41,559 nt of DNA from Dehalococcoidia bacterium. GTDB taxonomy: Bacteria; Actinomycetota; Acidimicrobiia; Acidimicrobiales; MedAcidi-G1. Position numbers and translations under genes: made by a program. The notes beneath the pieces were generated by a model, which was given only the letters and a program-made list of their open reading frames with translations, ran no database searches and was not told the origin of the DNA. The DNA is taken from NCBI GenBank assembly GCA_002699555.1, contig PABN01000033.1, positions 1 to 41,559 on the forward strand, written 5' to 3'. Shown here piece by piece: positions 7,857-16,920 of the stretch. Position 1 is the stretch's first letter, and each line of letters starts with the position of its first letter.

Positions 7857-8492
7857 TTATGGTGATAAGCGAGTAAAAATCCATCCATTAACAGTTAGCT
7901 CATAACCTATTCTGTCATGTAGCCGATTTTGTCTTCCCTGCCAAAATTCAATGAAGTTTGGCGAAACTTTATATCCTCCCCAATGGTGAGGTCTTGGAAC
8001 TTCACTACCTCGCCACTTTAATTCCTGCGTTTCAAATGCAGTATCTAATTCCTCTCGACTAGGAATTCTGCTGCTTTGATTGGAGACTAAAGACCCTATT
8101 TTGGTTTCATGTGGCCTCATTGCCCAATATTCATCTGATTCGCTTTCGGAGATCTTTTCAGCTATCCCTTCAATGGAAACCTGCCTACGTAATTCATTCC
8201 AACTGAAAGTCAGAGAAACTTTTTCATTATTTTTAATATCGTTAGCTTTCCTACTCTCATAATTAGTAAAGAAAACAAATCCATCTTCACGGACCTCTTT
8301 TAAAAGGACATTTCTTCCGCTCGGAGAACCATTTTTATCAACAGTGCTTAAAACCATTGCATTAGGTTCTAAGTAGCCGACCTCTTCTATCTCCGAATAC
8401 CAGATTTTAAATTGGTCAATTGGATCACTAACTAAATTATCTTCATATAGGCCACGACTTTCGTATTCTTTACGTACCCGTCTTAAATCCAT
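7857..8492 (-). CDS. pdxH: Pyridoxamine 5'-phosphate oxidase
   Basis: PSGRNVLLKEV, FFTNYESRKA, SNQSS, PHHWGGYKVSPNFIEFWQGRQNRLHDR. Confidence 0.93.
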   Translation of the reverse strand: MDLRRVRKEYESRGLYEDNLVSDPIDQFKIWYSEIEEVGYLEPNAMVLSTVDKNGSPSGRNVLLKEVREDGFVFFTNYESRKANDIKNNEKVSLTFSWNELRRQVSIEGIAEKISESESDEYWAMRPHETKIGSLVSNQSSRIPSREELDTAFETQELKWRGSEVPRPHHWGGYKVSPNFIEFWQGRQNRLHDRIGYELTVNGWIFTRLSP

Positions 8493-8550
8493 ATAAAAGG
8501 TCTAGTCAAAATAGTCAACTACTACAAATATCAGGATGTAATGTTTGCAA

Positions 8551-8913
8551 ATGGGTAAATACGATTTTTTTAGAGTGGGGATTGGCGGATCTCTGGGAGC
8601 GGGTCTTCGCTGGTTGGTCATAGAAAATACGACAACCCAAATTTTTCCATGGCCCACACTGTTAATTAATCTTTTTGGTTGCGCCGCTCTCGGAATGCTT
8701 TTAGCGAGTAATAAAAACCGTAAGACTCTACTTACTTGGGGTACTGGCCTATGCGGAGGCTTAACCACTTTTTCAACATTCTCACTTGAAATAGCGATTC
8801 TATTTCGTGACAATGAAATTTTCATTCCCCTTTGTTATTTATTTATTTCAGTATTAGTCGGAATTCTTCTGTTTAAAAATTCCTTAAAAATATGTGAAAG
8901 TAAACGATGGTAG
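8551..8913 (+). CDS. crcB: CrcB/Fluc fluoride channel subunit (first)
   Basis: GIGGSLGAGLRWL, TLLINLFGCAALG, GLCGGLTTFSTFS; ATG at 8551 preferred over TTG 8545. Confidence 0.85.
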   Translation: MGKYDFFRVGIGGSLGAGLRWLVIENTTTQIFPWPTLLINLFGCAALGMLLASNKNRKTLLTWGTGLCGGLTTFSTFSLEIAILFRDNEIFIPLCYLFISVLVGILLFKNSLKICESKRW

Positions 8914-9224
8914 TTATAGCTTTTTTTGCTTTAGCGGCTGTCGGAAGTGTCATCAGATGGAAAACGACAATATTTTTTGGTGCTCATAAGGGAACATTTA
9001 TAGTGAATGTCATCGGTTCATTTTGTCTCGGTCTTATGGTTGACTTAAGCGATACAGGGTTAACACTTATCGGAATTGGAGGTCTTGGTTCACTGACAAC
9101 CTTTTCTGCTTTTTGCGCCAACATAGATTCCTTATCCGAAGGCAACTATCGACCTGGTTTGGTCTATGCACTACTTACCGTCATTACAGGTGTACTAGCA
9201 GCCACAATTGGGCTGAATATTTAA
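8907..9224 (+). CDS. crcB: CrcB/Fluc fluoride channel subunit (second)
   Basis: AAVGSVIRWK, GTFIVNVIGSFCLG, GIGGLGSLTTFSAF. Confidence 0.85.
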   Translation: MVVIAFFALAAVGSVIRWKTTIFFGAHKGTFIVNVIGSFCLGLMVDLSDTGLTLIGIGGLGSLTTFSAFCANIDSLSEGNYRPGLVYALLTVITGVLAATIGLNI

Positions 9225-9226
9225 TA

Positions 9227-10507
9227 TCAATTAATACTTTTTACACCTTGCATGTAAGGCAAGAGAGGGTCAGGGATTCGAATACTGCCATCCTCTTGCC
9301 TGTATGTTTCTACAATTGCAGCCCACACACGCGGCACCGCTAAACCTGAACCATTGAGAGTATGTACAACCGACGTTCCTTTTTCTGCTTCTGAACGATA
9401 TCTAACGTTTGCTCTGCGCGCTTGGTAATCACTAAACCAAGAAACCGATGAAACTTCAAGCCACTGCTCTGCACCAGGAGCATAAACCTCAATATCAAAA
9501 GTTCGTGCTGAAGAATTTCCTAAATCTCCTGAACATAAATCGAGGATCCGATAACTTAAACCCAAATCAGCAATTGCTGACTCAGCTCTAGAGAGTATGT
9601 CCTCATGAACCTCTTGGGCTTGTTCTGGAGTTGCGTAAGCAAGAAGTTCAACTTTGTCAAACTCATGGACTCTCAAAAGACCTCGTGTGTCTCTTCCAGC
9701 TGAACCTGCCTCACGTCTAAAGCAAGAAGTGTGAGACATTAACTTCATTGGTAATTCGCTTTCGCTAATAATCTCATCACGAGCATATGACGTGAGCGGA
9801 ACTTCAGCTGTAGGTATTGCCCAAAGATCGTCCCGCTCAAGATGATATGCGTCATCTGCAAACTTTGGGAGATGACCTGTTGACACCATTGTTTCTGTCA
9901 AAACAAGAGTAGGGGGTCTTATCTCACGGTAAGCATCAGCATTTCGATCTAGCCCATACTGAATCAATGCTCGACATAAAGTAGCCCCCAGACCCGTATA
10001 CATGGCAAACATAGCTCCAGAAAGTTTTGTTGCTCTTTCAACATCAAGAATGCCTAAAGTTTCCCCAATTTCCCAATGAGGCACACGTTGATAATTCTCC
10101 CATGCGCTCTCATCTTTACCTTCGACTTTTATGACTACATTGTCATCAGAGCTTTCACCATTAGGACATTGTTCAGCAGGAATATTAGGAACTCTTAATA
10201 GCAACTCTCGTATCTCATTAGACAACTGGTCGCATTCTTCACTAAGCGCTTCTTCCTTTTCTCTCATTTCACGACTCGACTCTTGAAGAGGGCCGGCCTC
10301 ATCTGTTTTTCCAGATTTATGAAGGTCGCCTACTTGTCTTGAAATTTCTTTAATTTCATTACGCAATTGATCTCTTTTTTCAGCAGTTGATCTTTGTTTT
10401 TCATCTAATTCAATTATCAGATCTAAAGAATCAGTATCTTCTCTACGTCTAGAAATCGCTTCTTTAACTGATGCGAAATCATTGCGCAATAAACGGATAT
10501 CAATCAT
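9227..10507 (-). CDS. serS: Seryl-tRNA synthetase
   Basis: MIDIRLLRNDFASVKEAISRR, class II motifs TSCFRREAGSAGRDTRGLLRVHEFDKVE, LNGSGLAVPR. Confidence 0.96.
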   Translation of the reverse strand: MIDIRLLRNDFASVKEAISRRREDTDSLDLIIELDEKQRSTAEKRDQLRNEIKEISRQVGDLHKSGKTDEAGPLQESSREMREKEEALSEECDQLSNEIRELLLRVPNIPAEQCPNGESSDDNVVIKVEGKDESAWENYQRVPHWEIGETLGILDVERATKLSGAMFAMYTGLGATLCRALIQYGLDRNADAYREIRPPTLVLTETMVSTGHLPKFADDAYHLERDDLWAIPTAEVPLTSYARDEIISESELPMKLMSHTSCFRREAGSAGRDTRGLLRVHEFDKVELLAYATPEQAQEVHEDILSRAESAIADLGLSYRILDLCSGDLGNSSARTFDIEVYAPGAEQWLEVSSVSWFSDYQARRANVRYRSEAEKGTSVVHTLNGSGLAVPRVWAAIVETYRQEDGSIRIPDPLLPYMQGVKSIN

Positions 10508-10516
10508 TTAATTAAC

Positions 10517-11395
10517 TTAGTCTCTAAGCGAGTTGGCATTAACCAATTTTTCATCTTTATTAGTTTCTTTGAGAGATGCCGGTCTGAGAGTCTGGTTTTC
10601 TCTGTGAACCCCAGCAATTTTGAAGAATTTAAAAATGATGATTCCCCAAAGATAAAAACCTCCAACAAGTTTCATAATGAATCCAGCTGCTTGTTGGTCT
10701 GATTGGACACTAATTCCCCACATTTGATACCCATCATCGTAATGACTGTAAACAGTGCCTTCGGCAAAAGTCAACCAAGCAGCAGGAACCGTTGGGATAA
10801 TTGACATCAAAAATAAATACAACATTTGCGCTAAAGGAGACAAACGAAGTTCAGGTAAAGGTGAAACTACTGGAATCCACATAAAAATAGCCGAAATAAA
10901 TAGCAGAAGATGCACCAAGTAATGGAATATCCCTGAATCTGCTGAAGCTTGAACAATTCCACCCCAATGAGTTAATGCAACTAGAGCATTAAAAACTGCC
11001 CCAGCTAACACTGGATGAGACACTCTTCTGAGAATCCTAGAACTTCTTCCTGAATCTAGAACAACTAACTCAGCTAACCATCGAGGAGTAGATAGTAAAA
11101 ACAGAGGGGGAACTATAAAAGTTATTACAAGATGTTGAAACATATGAACGGAATAAAGATGGTCTTCAGCTACATCGTGCACTGGCCAGTCAGCCGACAG
11201 AAAAAGAAGTAAGACTGCTGTAAAAAAAGTTGTCTTTTGAAAGCTAGTGACTATTGGTTTATCTGAAGCAACAACCTTAGGGCCAATCCCTTTTACTGCC
11301 CATATTCCGAGAACCAAAATCGCCACCACTAATACCCAAACTTCTGGGTGAGGTTCCCATGCCCAAGGATTAATTGCTGCGACGACTAAAGCCAT
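10517..11395 (-). CDS. ctaG: CtaG-like cytochrome c oxidase assembly/membrane protein (caa3_CtaG family)
   Basis: HMFQHLVITFIVPPLFLLSTP, LTHWGG...FHYLVHLLLF, QQAAGFIMKLVGG; end of cox operon. Confidence 0.8.
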   Translation of the reverse strand: MALVVAAINPWAWEPHPEVWVLVVAILVLGIWAVKGIGPKVVASDKPIVTSFQKTTFFTAVLLLFLSADWPVHDVAEDHLYSVHMFQHLVITFIVPPLFLLSTPRWLAELVVLDSGRSSRILRRVSHPVLAGAVFNALVALTHWGGIVQASADSGIFHYLVHLLLFISAIFMWIPVVSPLPELRLSPLAQMLYLFLMSIIPTVPAAWLTFAEGTVYSHYDDGYQMWGISVQSDQQAAGFIMKLVGGFYLWGIIIFKFFKIAGVHRENQTLRPASLKETNKDEKLVNANSLRD

Positions 11396-11444
11396 CTTTA
11401 TGAGTCCTTAGTTAAATTGTCTGGGATGCCTAGAAAAATGGCAA

Positions 11445-11786
11445 TCAACCTTTATGCCAAAATTCAAAAACTGTAAGAAAAATGGCATACACAATACTTG
11501 CCAAAACCAATCCCGATACAAAAAACTTCATAAATAGCGAATTGTCAAAACGTAAGTGCATAAACCAAGCGGCTACATAAAAAAATTTTACGACCATCAT
11601 TATCATCAATAAAGGAATGAGTATCTCGCCAGGCATACTTTCTAACCAATATGTGCCTACTTCTAAAGCTGTAAGAATGGCAAGAACTCCAGCAATCTGA
11701 AAATATTTTTTATCAGAAGGGTGTTCATGCCCATGCTCTTCATCGTTCTTTTCAAATTCAGTTGTATGTTCAGTTTCCGTACTCAT
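11445..11786 (-). CDS. Cytochrome c oxidase subunit IV (prokaryotic type)
   Basis: YFQIAGVLAILTALEVGTYW, VKFFYVAAWFMHLRFD; operon context. Confidence 0.8.
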   Translation of the reverse strand: MSTETEHTTEFEKNDEEHGHEHPSDKKYFQIAGVLAILTALEVGTYWLESMPGEILIPLLMIMMVVKFFYVAAWFMHLRFDNSLFMKFFVSGLVLASIVYAIFLTVFEFWHKG

Positions 11787-11801
11787 TTTTTATCCTCTAT
11801 T

Positions 11802-12398
11802 TCAACTTGTAGGTGATGGAACCAAATAGATAACGGTGAAAATAAAAATCCAAACAATATCTACAAAATGCCAATAGAGACCTATTAGTTCGACCGTTTC
11901 CGCACGTTCTTTATGTAAATTACCGCGAGCTGAAGATATGTAAAGTGACATAAGAAAAACCACTCCAAGACTTACGTGAACTCCATGAAAACCTGTAAGA
12001 GTAAAAAAGGCAGAAGAAAAAGGACTAGTTGAGTATCCGAGCCCTTCACGTAGAAATGTCGTGAACTCATAAACTTGGCCTCCAACGAACACGGCACCAA
12101 GAAGAGCAGTTGTTAGAAGCCAAAGTCTATTATTTCTTTCATCTCCACGTTGCAGTGCTGAAAGAGCGAGAACCATTGTTAATGAACTCATCAAAAGTAC
12201 AAATGAGCTCACCGAGGTAAAAGGAATGTCAAAGATATCTCCGGGGGCTGGACCATCAGCAAAACGTCCCCTGTAAATCAAATAGGTAGATATCAAAGCT
12301 CCGAAAAGAAGGCACTCAGAACCGAGAAATACCCACATACCTAATTTATTATGAGAGAGTCCTGTCGAAGTCTCCTCTGAATGGGTTTGATTAGTCAC
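11802..12398 (-). CDS. ctaE: Cytochrome c oxidase subunit III
   Basis: KLGMWVFLGSECLLFG, TGFHGVHVSLGV, YWHFVDIVWIFIFTVIYL. Confidence 0.93.
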   Translation of the reverse strand: MTNQTHSEETSTGLSHNKLGMWVFLGSECLLFGALISTYLIYRGRFADGPAPGDIFDIPFTSVSSFVLLMSSLTMVLALSALQRGDERNNRLWLLTTALLGAVFVGGQVYEFTTFLREGLGYSTSPFSSAFFTLTGFHGVHVSLGVVFLMSLYISSARGNLHKERAETVELIGLYWHFVDIVWIFIFTVIYLVPSPTS

Positions 12399-14339
12399 TT
12401 ACGCGTCCTCCTTTTGAGGTTCATGGTGATCTACATCAGGATCATCGACTGGTTCGAAAACCCATGCGTAAAGACCCATTAACGCAAGCGCTCCTCCGAA
12501 TACACAGAGCCACAAACTGTAAATAAGACCTAAGCCAATAAATGGTAAGCCAATGGCAAAAACTAGAGGCCAATAAGAAGGAGATGGAAGATGAACGCCT
12601 TCAGCTGTCCCATCTTGGCAGACCTCTTCGGCTGTAGCGACTCTTACAACTTTTCCATCTTCATCAGATCCATACTTACGATGCCAGAACTCATCCAAAC
12701 TTTCAACTATTGGAATTTCATCGAAGTTATGAGCCGGAGTTGGATTAGGGGTAATCCATTCAAGACTTCTAGCGTCCCACGGATCAGGTTCTGTAGGTGG
12801 AAGCCCCCTTGCGTTCCTTGCTGATATGACCACATTAATTAAAAATATCAATACACTCAGCGCAATCATAAAAGAACCAATTGTGACTACTAAATTCCAA
12901 GTTTCGAATCCGAAACCAGGACTATATGTATCAATTCTTCTCGACATTCCCTGTAGGCCAAGAATATGCATAGGCCCAAAAGTCAGATTGAATCCCACCA
13001 ACATCACCCAGAAATTAAGTTTTCCCATTTTTTCACTGAGTTTATGTCCAAATACTTTCGGCCACCAAAAATAGAAACCTGAGAAAAGTCCAAAAATTAT
13101 CCCTCCGAAAATCACATAATGAAAATGTGCAACTATGTAATAAGTATCTGTCTGTTGTGTATCTGCAGGCGCAACTGAATGCGTAACACCTGATAGCCCG
13201 CCTATCGTAAACATCGAAACCACGCCAATAGCAAAAAGCATTGCCGCACTGAACTTGATACGGCCACCCCACATAGTTGCCATCCAGTTAAGAATTTTTA
13301 CTCCAGTTGGAACAGCAATAAACATTGTAGATAAGGAAAACGCTGCAACTGAAACAGGACCTATACCTGATACAAACATATGGTGAGCCCAAACGCCCCA
13401 ACCCATAAAACCAATTGCAATTCCAGAAAACACCATGAATGGATAACCAAAAATAGGTTTTCTCGAAAATGTTGGAATAACTTCAGAAATAATTCCAAAC
13501 GCAGGAAGTACCAAAATATAAACTTCTGGATGGCCGAAAATCCAAAATAGGTGCTGCCACAATAAAGGATCTCCACCTAATTCTGGAGTAAAAAAAGTAG
13601 CTCCGTACAATCGACTGAATGTAAGCAAGAAAAGAGCCACTGCAATTACTGGCATCGCGAAGACTAAGAGCAACTGTACAACTAACATCATCCAGGTAAA
13701 GACAGGCATTTTGAAAAGAGTCATACCGGGAGCGCGCATATTAAAAATCGTCACCGTTAGATTAATTCCTGAAACTAATGATGCTATCCCTGTTATCTGC
13801 AGTCCAATAGCATAAAAGTCCATTCCATGGCTCGGTGAAAAGACAATTCCTGTATTAGGTGCATAAGCAAACCAACCTCCATCAGGAGCTCCTCCAAAAA
13901 GCCATGAAAGATTTATAAATATCCCACCTGCCAAGAAAACCCAAAATGACATCGCGTTTAGGCGAGGAAAAGCCACATCTCTTGCACCTATCTGTAATGG
14001 AATCAGATAATTTGCAAACGCTGCGGCTAAAGGCATGGCCGCTAAAAAAATCATTGTTACGCCATGCATCGTGTAAACCTGATTGTAAGTATCTGCACCT
14101 AAGACAGTTCCATTAGGAGTGGCTAGCTGCAACCTTATTAGTAGAGCTTCTATTCCACCAATTACAAAAAAGAAAAGAGCGGCAGCTCCGTAGAGAATAC
14201 CGATTTTTTTATGATCAACTGTTGTTACCCAGTCTCTCCATCCTCCTCCGCCTTTAGGTCTTGTGTATACCCCTAAAGGTCGATGTGACTTTTCGCCATT
14301 AGAAGTTGTCATTGAAGACGGTTCCATCGTTTGAGTCAT
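12399..14339 (-). CDS. ctaD: Cytochrome c oxidase subunit I (canonical) with C-terminal subunit IV-like extension
   Basis: All ligands present: TMHGVTMIF, FGHPEVYILVLP, VWAHHMF, AHFHYVIFGG; extra C-terminal SPSYWPLVFAIGLP... region. Confidence 0.95.
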   Translation of the reverse strand: MTQTMEPSSMTTSNGEKSHRPLGVYTRPKGGGGWRDWVTTVDHKKIGILYGAAALFFFVIGGIEALLIRLQLATPNGTVLGADTYNQVYTMHGVTMIFLAAMPLAAAFANYLIPLQIGARDVAFPRLNAMSFWVFLAGGIFINLSWLFGGAPDGGWFAYAPNTGIVFSPSHGMDFYAIGLQITGIASLVSGINLTVTIFNMRAPGMTLFKMPVFTWMMLVVQLLLVFAMPVIAVALFLLTFSRLYGATFFTPELGGDPLLWQHLFWIFGHPEVYILVLPAFGIISEVIPTFSRKPIFGYPFMVFSGIAIGFMGWGVWAHHMFVSGIGPVSVAAFSLSTMFIAVPTGVKILNWMATMWGGRIKFSAAMLFAIGVVSMFTIGGLSGVTHSVAPADTQQTDTYYIVAHFHYVIFGGIIFGLFSGFYFWWPKVFGHKLSEKMGKLNFWVMLVGFNLTFGPMHILGLQGMSRRIDTYSPGFGFETWNLVVTIGSFMIALSVLIFLINVVISARNARGLPPTEPDPWDARSLEWITPNPTPAHNFDEIPIVESLDEFWHRKYGSDEDGKVVRVATAEEVCQDGTAEGVHLPSPSYWPLVFAIGLPFIGLGLIYSLWLCVFGGALALMGLYAWVFEPVDDPDVDHHEPQKEDA

Positions 14340-15538
14340 TATTCAACCTCCGTAGCAGAGATAATTTCACTCGAGGGTCTTTCTCCAAGAGTTTGTAAAT
14401 AAGCAACTATGTCATCTATCTGTTTTTCATCTAAGCCCATATTTGGCATACCTCTTCTACCTTGCGCATAAGCAGGCTTTTCTTCAGGAGAATTACGAAG
14501 CCACGCTTCTAATTGGCTTCGGTCAAGAGAACCATCAGGTTCATATAGATTAAAAATTCCACCTGCATAAGTGGTTCGACTCATGAAATGAGTCAGATTT
14601 GGTGCAGCATTTGAAACTAAATCTGCGCCAATGGAAGTTTCATCATTTAAACCGTTAACGACATGACAGCGAGTACATAGAGAACTAAAGGTTTCTTGCC
14701 CTCTCTGTGCAGTTTCACTAACTGGATCTGAAGCTGGTTCTATTTGTTCATTAATCCAGTTCTGAAAATCAATCGGGTCCATTGCTACGGCTTGCATCCG
14801 CATTCTTGAATGAGAAAGCCCACAAAACTCTGTGCATTGTCCAAAATAAACACCTGGTTCATCTGCTTCAATTTTCCACGGGTGAACCCTTCCTGGAACA
14901 GCGTCTTTTTTACCATTCAAGGCAGGTATCCAGTGGCTATGAATGACATCGCGACTTAAAATTTTCAATTCAATTTCTTCTCCAGTTGGTATTACCATTT
15001 GAGTGCTGGTGACGATGTCTGCTGGAGGAAGATTTCGAGCATCTGAAAGATCAACTCCTTCTAAGCCGTCTAGGTAATACCTATACTCCCACCACCATTG
15101 CTGACCAATCACTACTACTTCTGGTTCCCATGTAACTGTTTCACCTTCTACTGATAAGGCCATAGCATTTTCTTCAGTACTGTTTATTTCTGCAAGGGTT
15201 ATAAGAGTAAAAACAGCTACGCCAGCAAGTATCAAAACTGGAATTAAAGTCCATAAAATTTCTAATTTTAGATTTCCATGAGTTTGAGTAGGGAAATCTT
15301 CATCGGAATGATCGCTTCGAAAGCGAAACATATAAAAAGTTCCGCCAACTACTAGAAGTAAAACTATTCCCGCAATGACAAAAACTGGATTTGATAGTGA
15401 ATCTATTGATTGCGCAGAAGGACCTTGTGGTTCTAGCGTGTCAAGTTCAGCATCCGAGGCGCACCCTGTAAAAAATAAAAAGAATGCTGAAAGTATTAAA
15501 TAAAACCGCGACCTTATAGGACTAGAAAAGGGTTTCAA
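14339..15538 (-). CDS. ctaC: Cytochrome c oxidase subunit II with fused cytochrome c domain (caa3 type)
   Basis: CuA motif YFGQCTEFCGLSHSRM; C-terminal CTRCH heme c site; lipobox-like FFTGCAS. Confidence 0.92.
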   Translation of the reverse strand: MKPFSSPIRSRFYLILSAFFLFFTGCASDAELDTLEPQGPSAQSIDSLSNPVFVIAGIVLLLVVGGTFYMFRFRSDHSDEDFPTQTHGNLKLEILWTLIPVLILAGVAVFTLITLAEINSTEENAMALSVEGETVTWEPEVVVIGQQWWWEYRYYLDGLEGVDLSDARNLPPADIVTSTQMVIPTGEEIELKILSRDVIHSHWIPALNGKKDAVPGRVHPWKIEADEPGVYFGQCTEFCGLSHSRMRMQAVAMDPIDFQNWINEQIEPASDPVSETAQRGQETFSSLCTRCHVVNGLNDETSIGADLVSNAAPNLTHFMSRTTYAGGIFNLYEPDGSLDRSQLEAWLRNSPEEKPAYAQGRRGMPNMGLDEKQIDDIVAYLQTLGERPSSEIISATEVE

Positions 15539-16323
15539 TGTTCAACCTCTGCATGTGAATCGTCATGGTGATCAGGTCCTTTATGATGGAAATCACGTTC
15601 ACCTACAACTGCTGAAATAAGACCAGCAATTAAAATTCCAGCTATTCCTAGAAAAAGAATACTTTGGACCAAACCTCTAGAAATAGATGGACGTGTGCTT
15701 ATAAAAAGAGCTGTACCGAAAATAAGAAGACCTACAATAGTTGCAGCTAAAACAGCTCCGGAAGCAGATGAAGAAAGAAAAATTCGTGAAACCGCTAGAA
15801 CTAAAACTCCAATACTCAAGGCCCCAATCAGTGGCACTTCTATAGGTCGCATAAGTCTTTCCCGTAATTCACGATTTAGCTCTGGATCTGATGTTGCTTT
15901 TTCAGACCAATTTGTCATTGTCCATTCGATGCCGATTGCAAAAATTATTACGATACCTAAGATAAAAATTGCTGCATGTACTACTAACCCAACGACCAAA
16001 ATGCTTAATCCTAAAGCAGTAAAGATAGGCCACCAAGAACTACCTACATCTGACTGTGCTTCGGGTACCTCTTCAGTCCCTAGCAACTCAATCACTGCTT
16101 CTGAGTCACTGTCACGAAAAGCCTGACTGACAACTCCTATTACAGCCATTGAAGCCGCACCAATCATAAGGAGTGTGTAGACCACATGGTTTCCAACTCC
16201 ACCCTTCCAACCCAAAGAAATCGGACCTGTTTCTGTTCCGCCTGTTGTATATCCAGCAAAAATCGCAGCTACTACCATCACGACACAAAGTCCGAACCAA
16301 AGCTTGAATCCTGTCGTAAGCAT
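15535..16323 (-). CDS. Multi-pass membrane protein of the caa3 operon, SxWP domain and His-rich C-terminus
   Basis: 262 aa, several TM segments, SSWWPIFTALGLSILVVGL similar to ctaD C-terminus, tail HHKGPDHHDDSHAEVEH; 4-nt overlap with ctaC. Confidence 0.6.
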   Translation of the reverse strand: MLTTGFKLWFGLCVVMVVAAIFAGYTTGGTETGPISLGWKGGVGNHVVYTLLMIGAASMAVIGVVSQAFRDSDSEAVIELLGTEEVPEAQSDVGSSWWPIFTALGLSILVVGLVVHAAIFILGIVIIFAIGIEWTMTNWSEKATSDPELNRELRERLMRPIEVPLIGALSIGVLVLAVSRIFLSSSASGAVLAATIVGLLIFGTALFISTRPSISRGLVQSILFLGIAGILIAGLISAVVGERDFHHKGPDHHDDSHAEVEH

Positions 16324-16338
16324 CAGTAAATCACATCC

Positions 16339-16920
16339 CTACTTCGCTATGTATATGCCGATCCAAATGATCGAATAGACAGCAACTCCTGCGTACCAAT
16401 AAAAAGATAAAGCAGAAACTAGATCCTGATGGCGTTTAGTATCTTGGCCCCCAAAAGCTCTTACTAATAAAAGCAGATTCCAGATCACTCCGATGGCAAT
16501 CATCGTCATATGCGCACCAACAATCGTAAAAAGCAATGTAGTGGATTTGCTGTAATCAATCGGCAATCCAATGTCGTTGAGATAAAAAACAGTTTGGTTA
16601 ATTACAGCAACCCCAAGAAGAGCCGTTAAACCGAGAGCTAGATAAGTGTGAATACGATCATTATTGGAAACCGAACGCACAGCCCAAGCCATAGTTATCA
16701 CTGAAAGAGACAAAGTTGCCATATTCATTCCACCAGGCACAAGTTGAATAGCTCCCTCTGGAAACCATTCACTTCCCCAAGCATTAGTATCTGCCCTCAT
16801 CGAAAAATAGATTGCAAATAATCCAGCGAAAAACATGACAATAGTTATGCTTCCTAAAACTGCCCCTGTGACAAGTGTTCTAGGTCTGGATTCTGATGGC
16901 GGTAAGGCAGTATTAGACAT
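16339..16920 (-). CDS. Diverged heme-copper oxidase subunit III-like protein
   Basis: TM arrangement similar to subunit III (FYWYAGVAVYSIIWIGIYI in place of LYWHFVDIVWIFIFTVIYL; FTIVGAHMTMIAIGV in place of FTLTGFHGVHVSLGV). Confidence 0.65.
   Translation of the reverse strand: MSNTALPPSESRPRTLVTGAVLGSITIVMFFAGLFAIYFSMRADTNAWGSEWFPEGAIQLVPGGMNMATLSLSVITMAWAVRSVSNNDRIHTYLALGLTALLGVAVINQTVFYLNDIGLPIDYSKSTTLLFTIVGAHMTMIAIGVIWNLLLLVRAFGGQDTKRHQDLVSALSFYWYAGVAVYSIIWIGIYIAK

Noticed and set aside
8493-8550. Fluoride riboswitch upstream of crcB
   Set aside because: No matching conserved core seen; the region is only about 58 nt.
15695-16126. 143-aa plus-strand ORF
   Set aside because: Antisense shadow of the oxidase-operon membrane protein; the same applies to the other long antisense ORFs at 12591-13074, 26812-27330 and 34703-34981.
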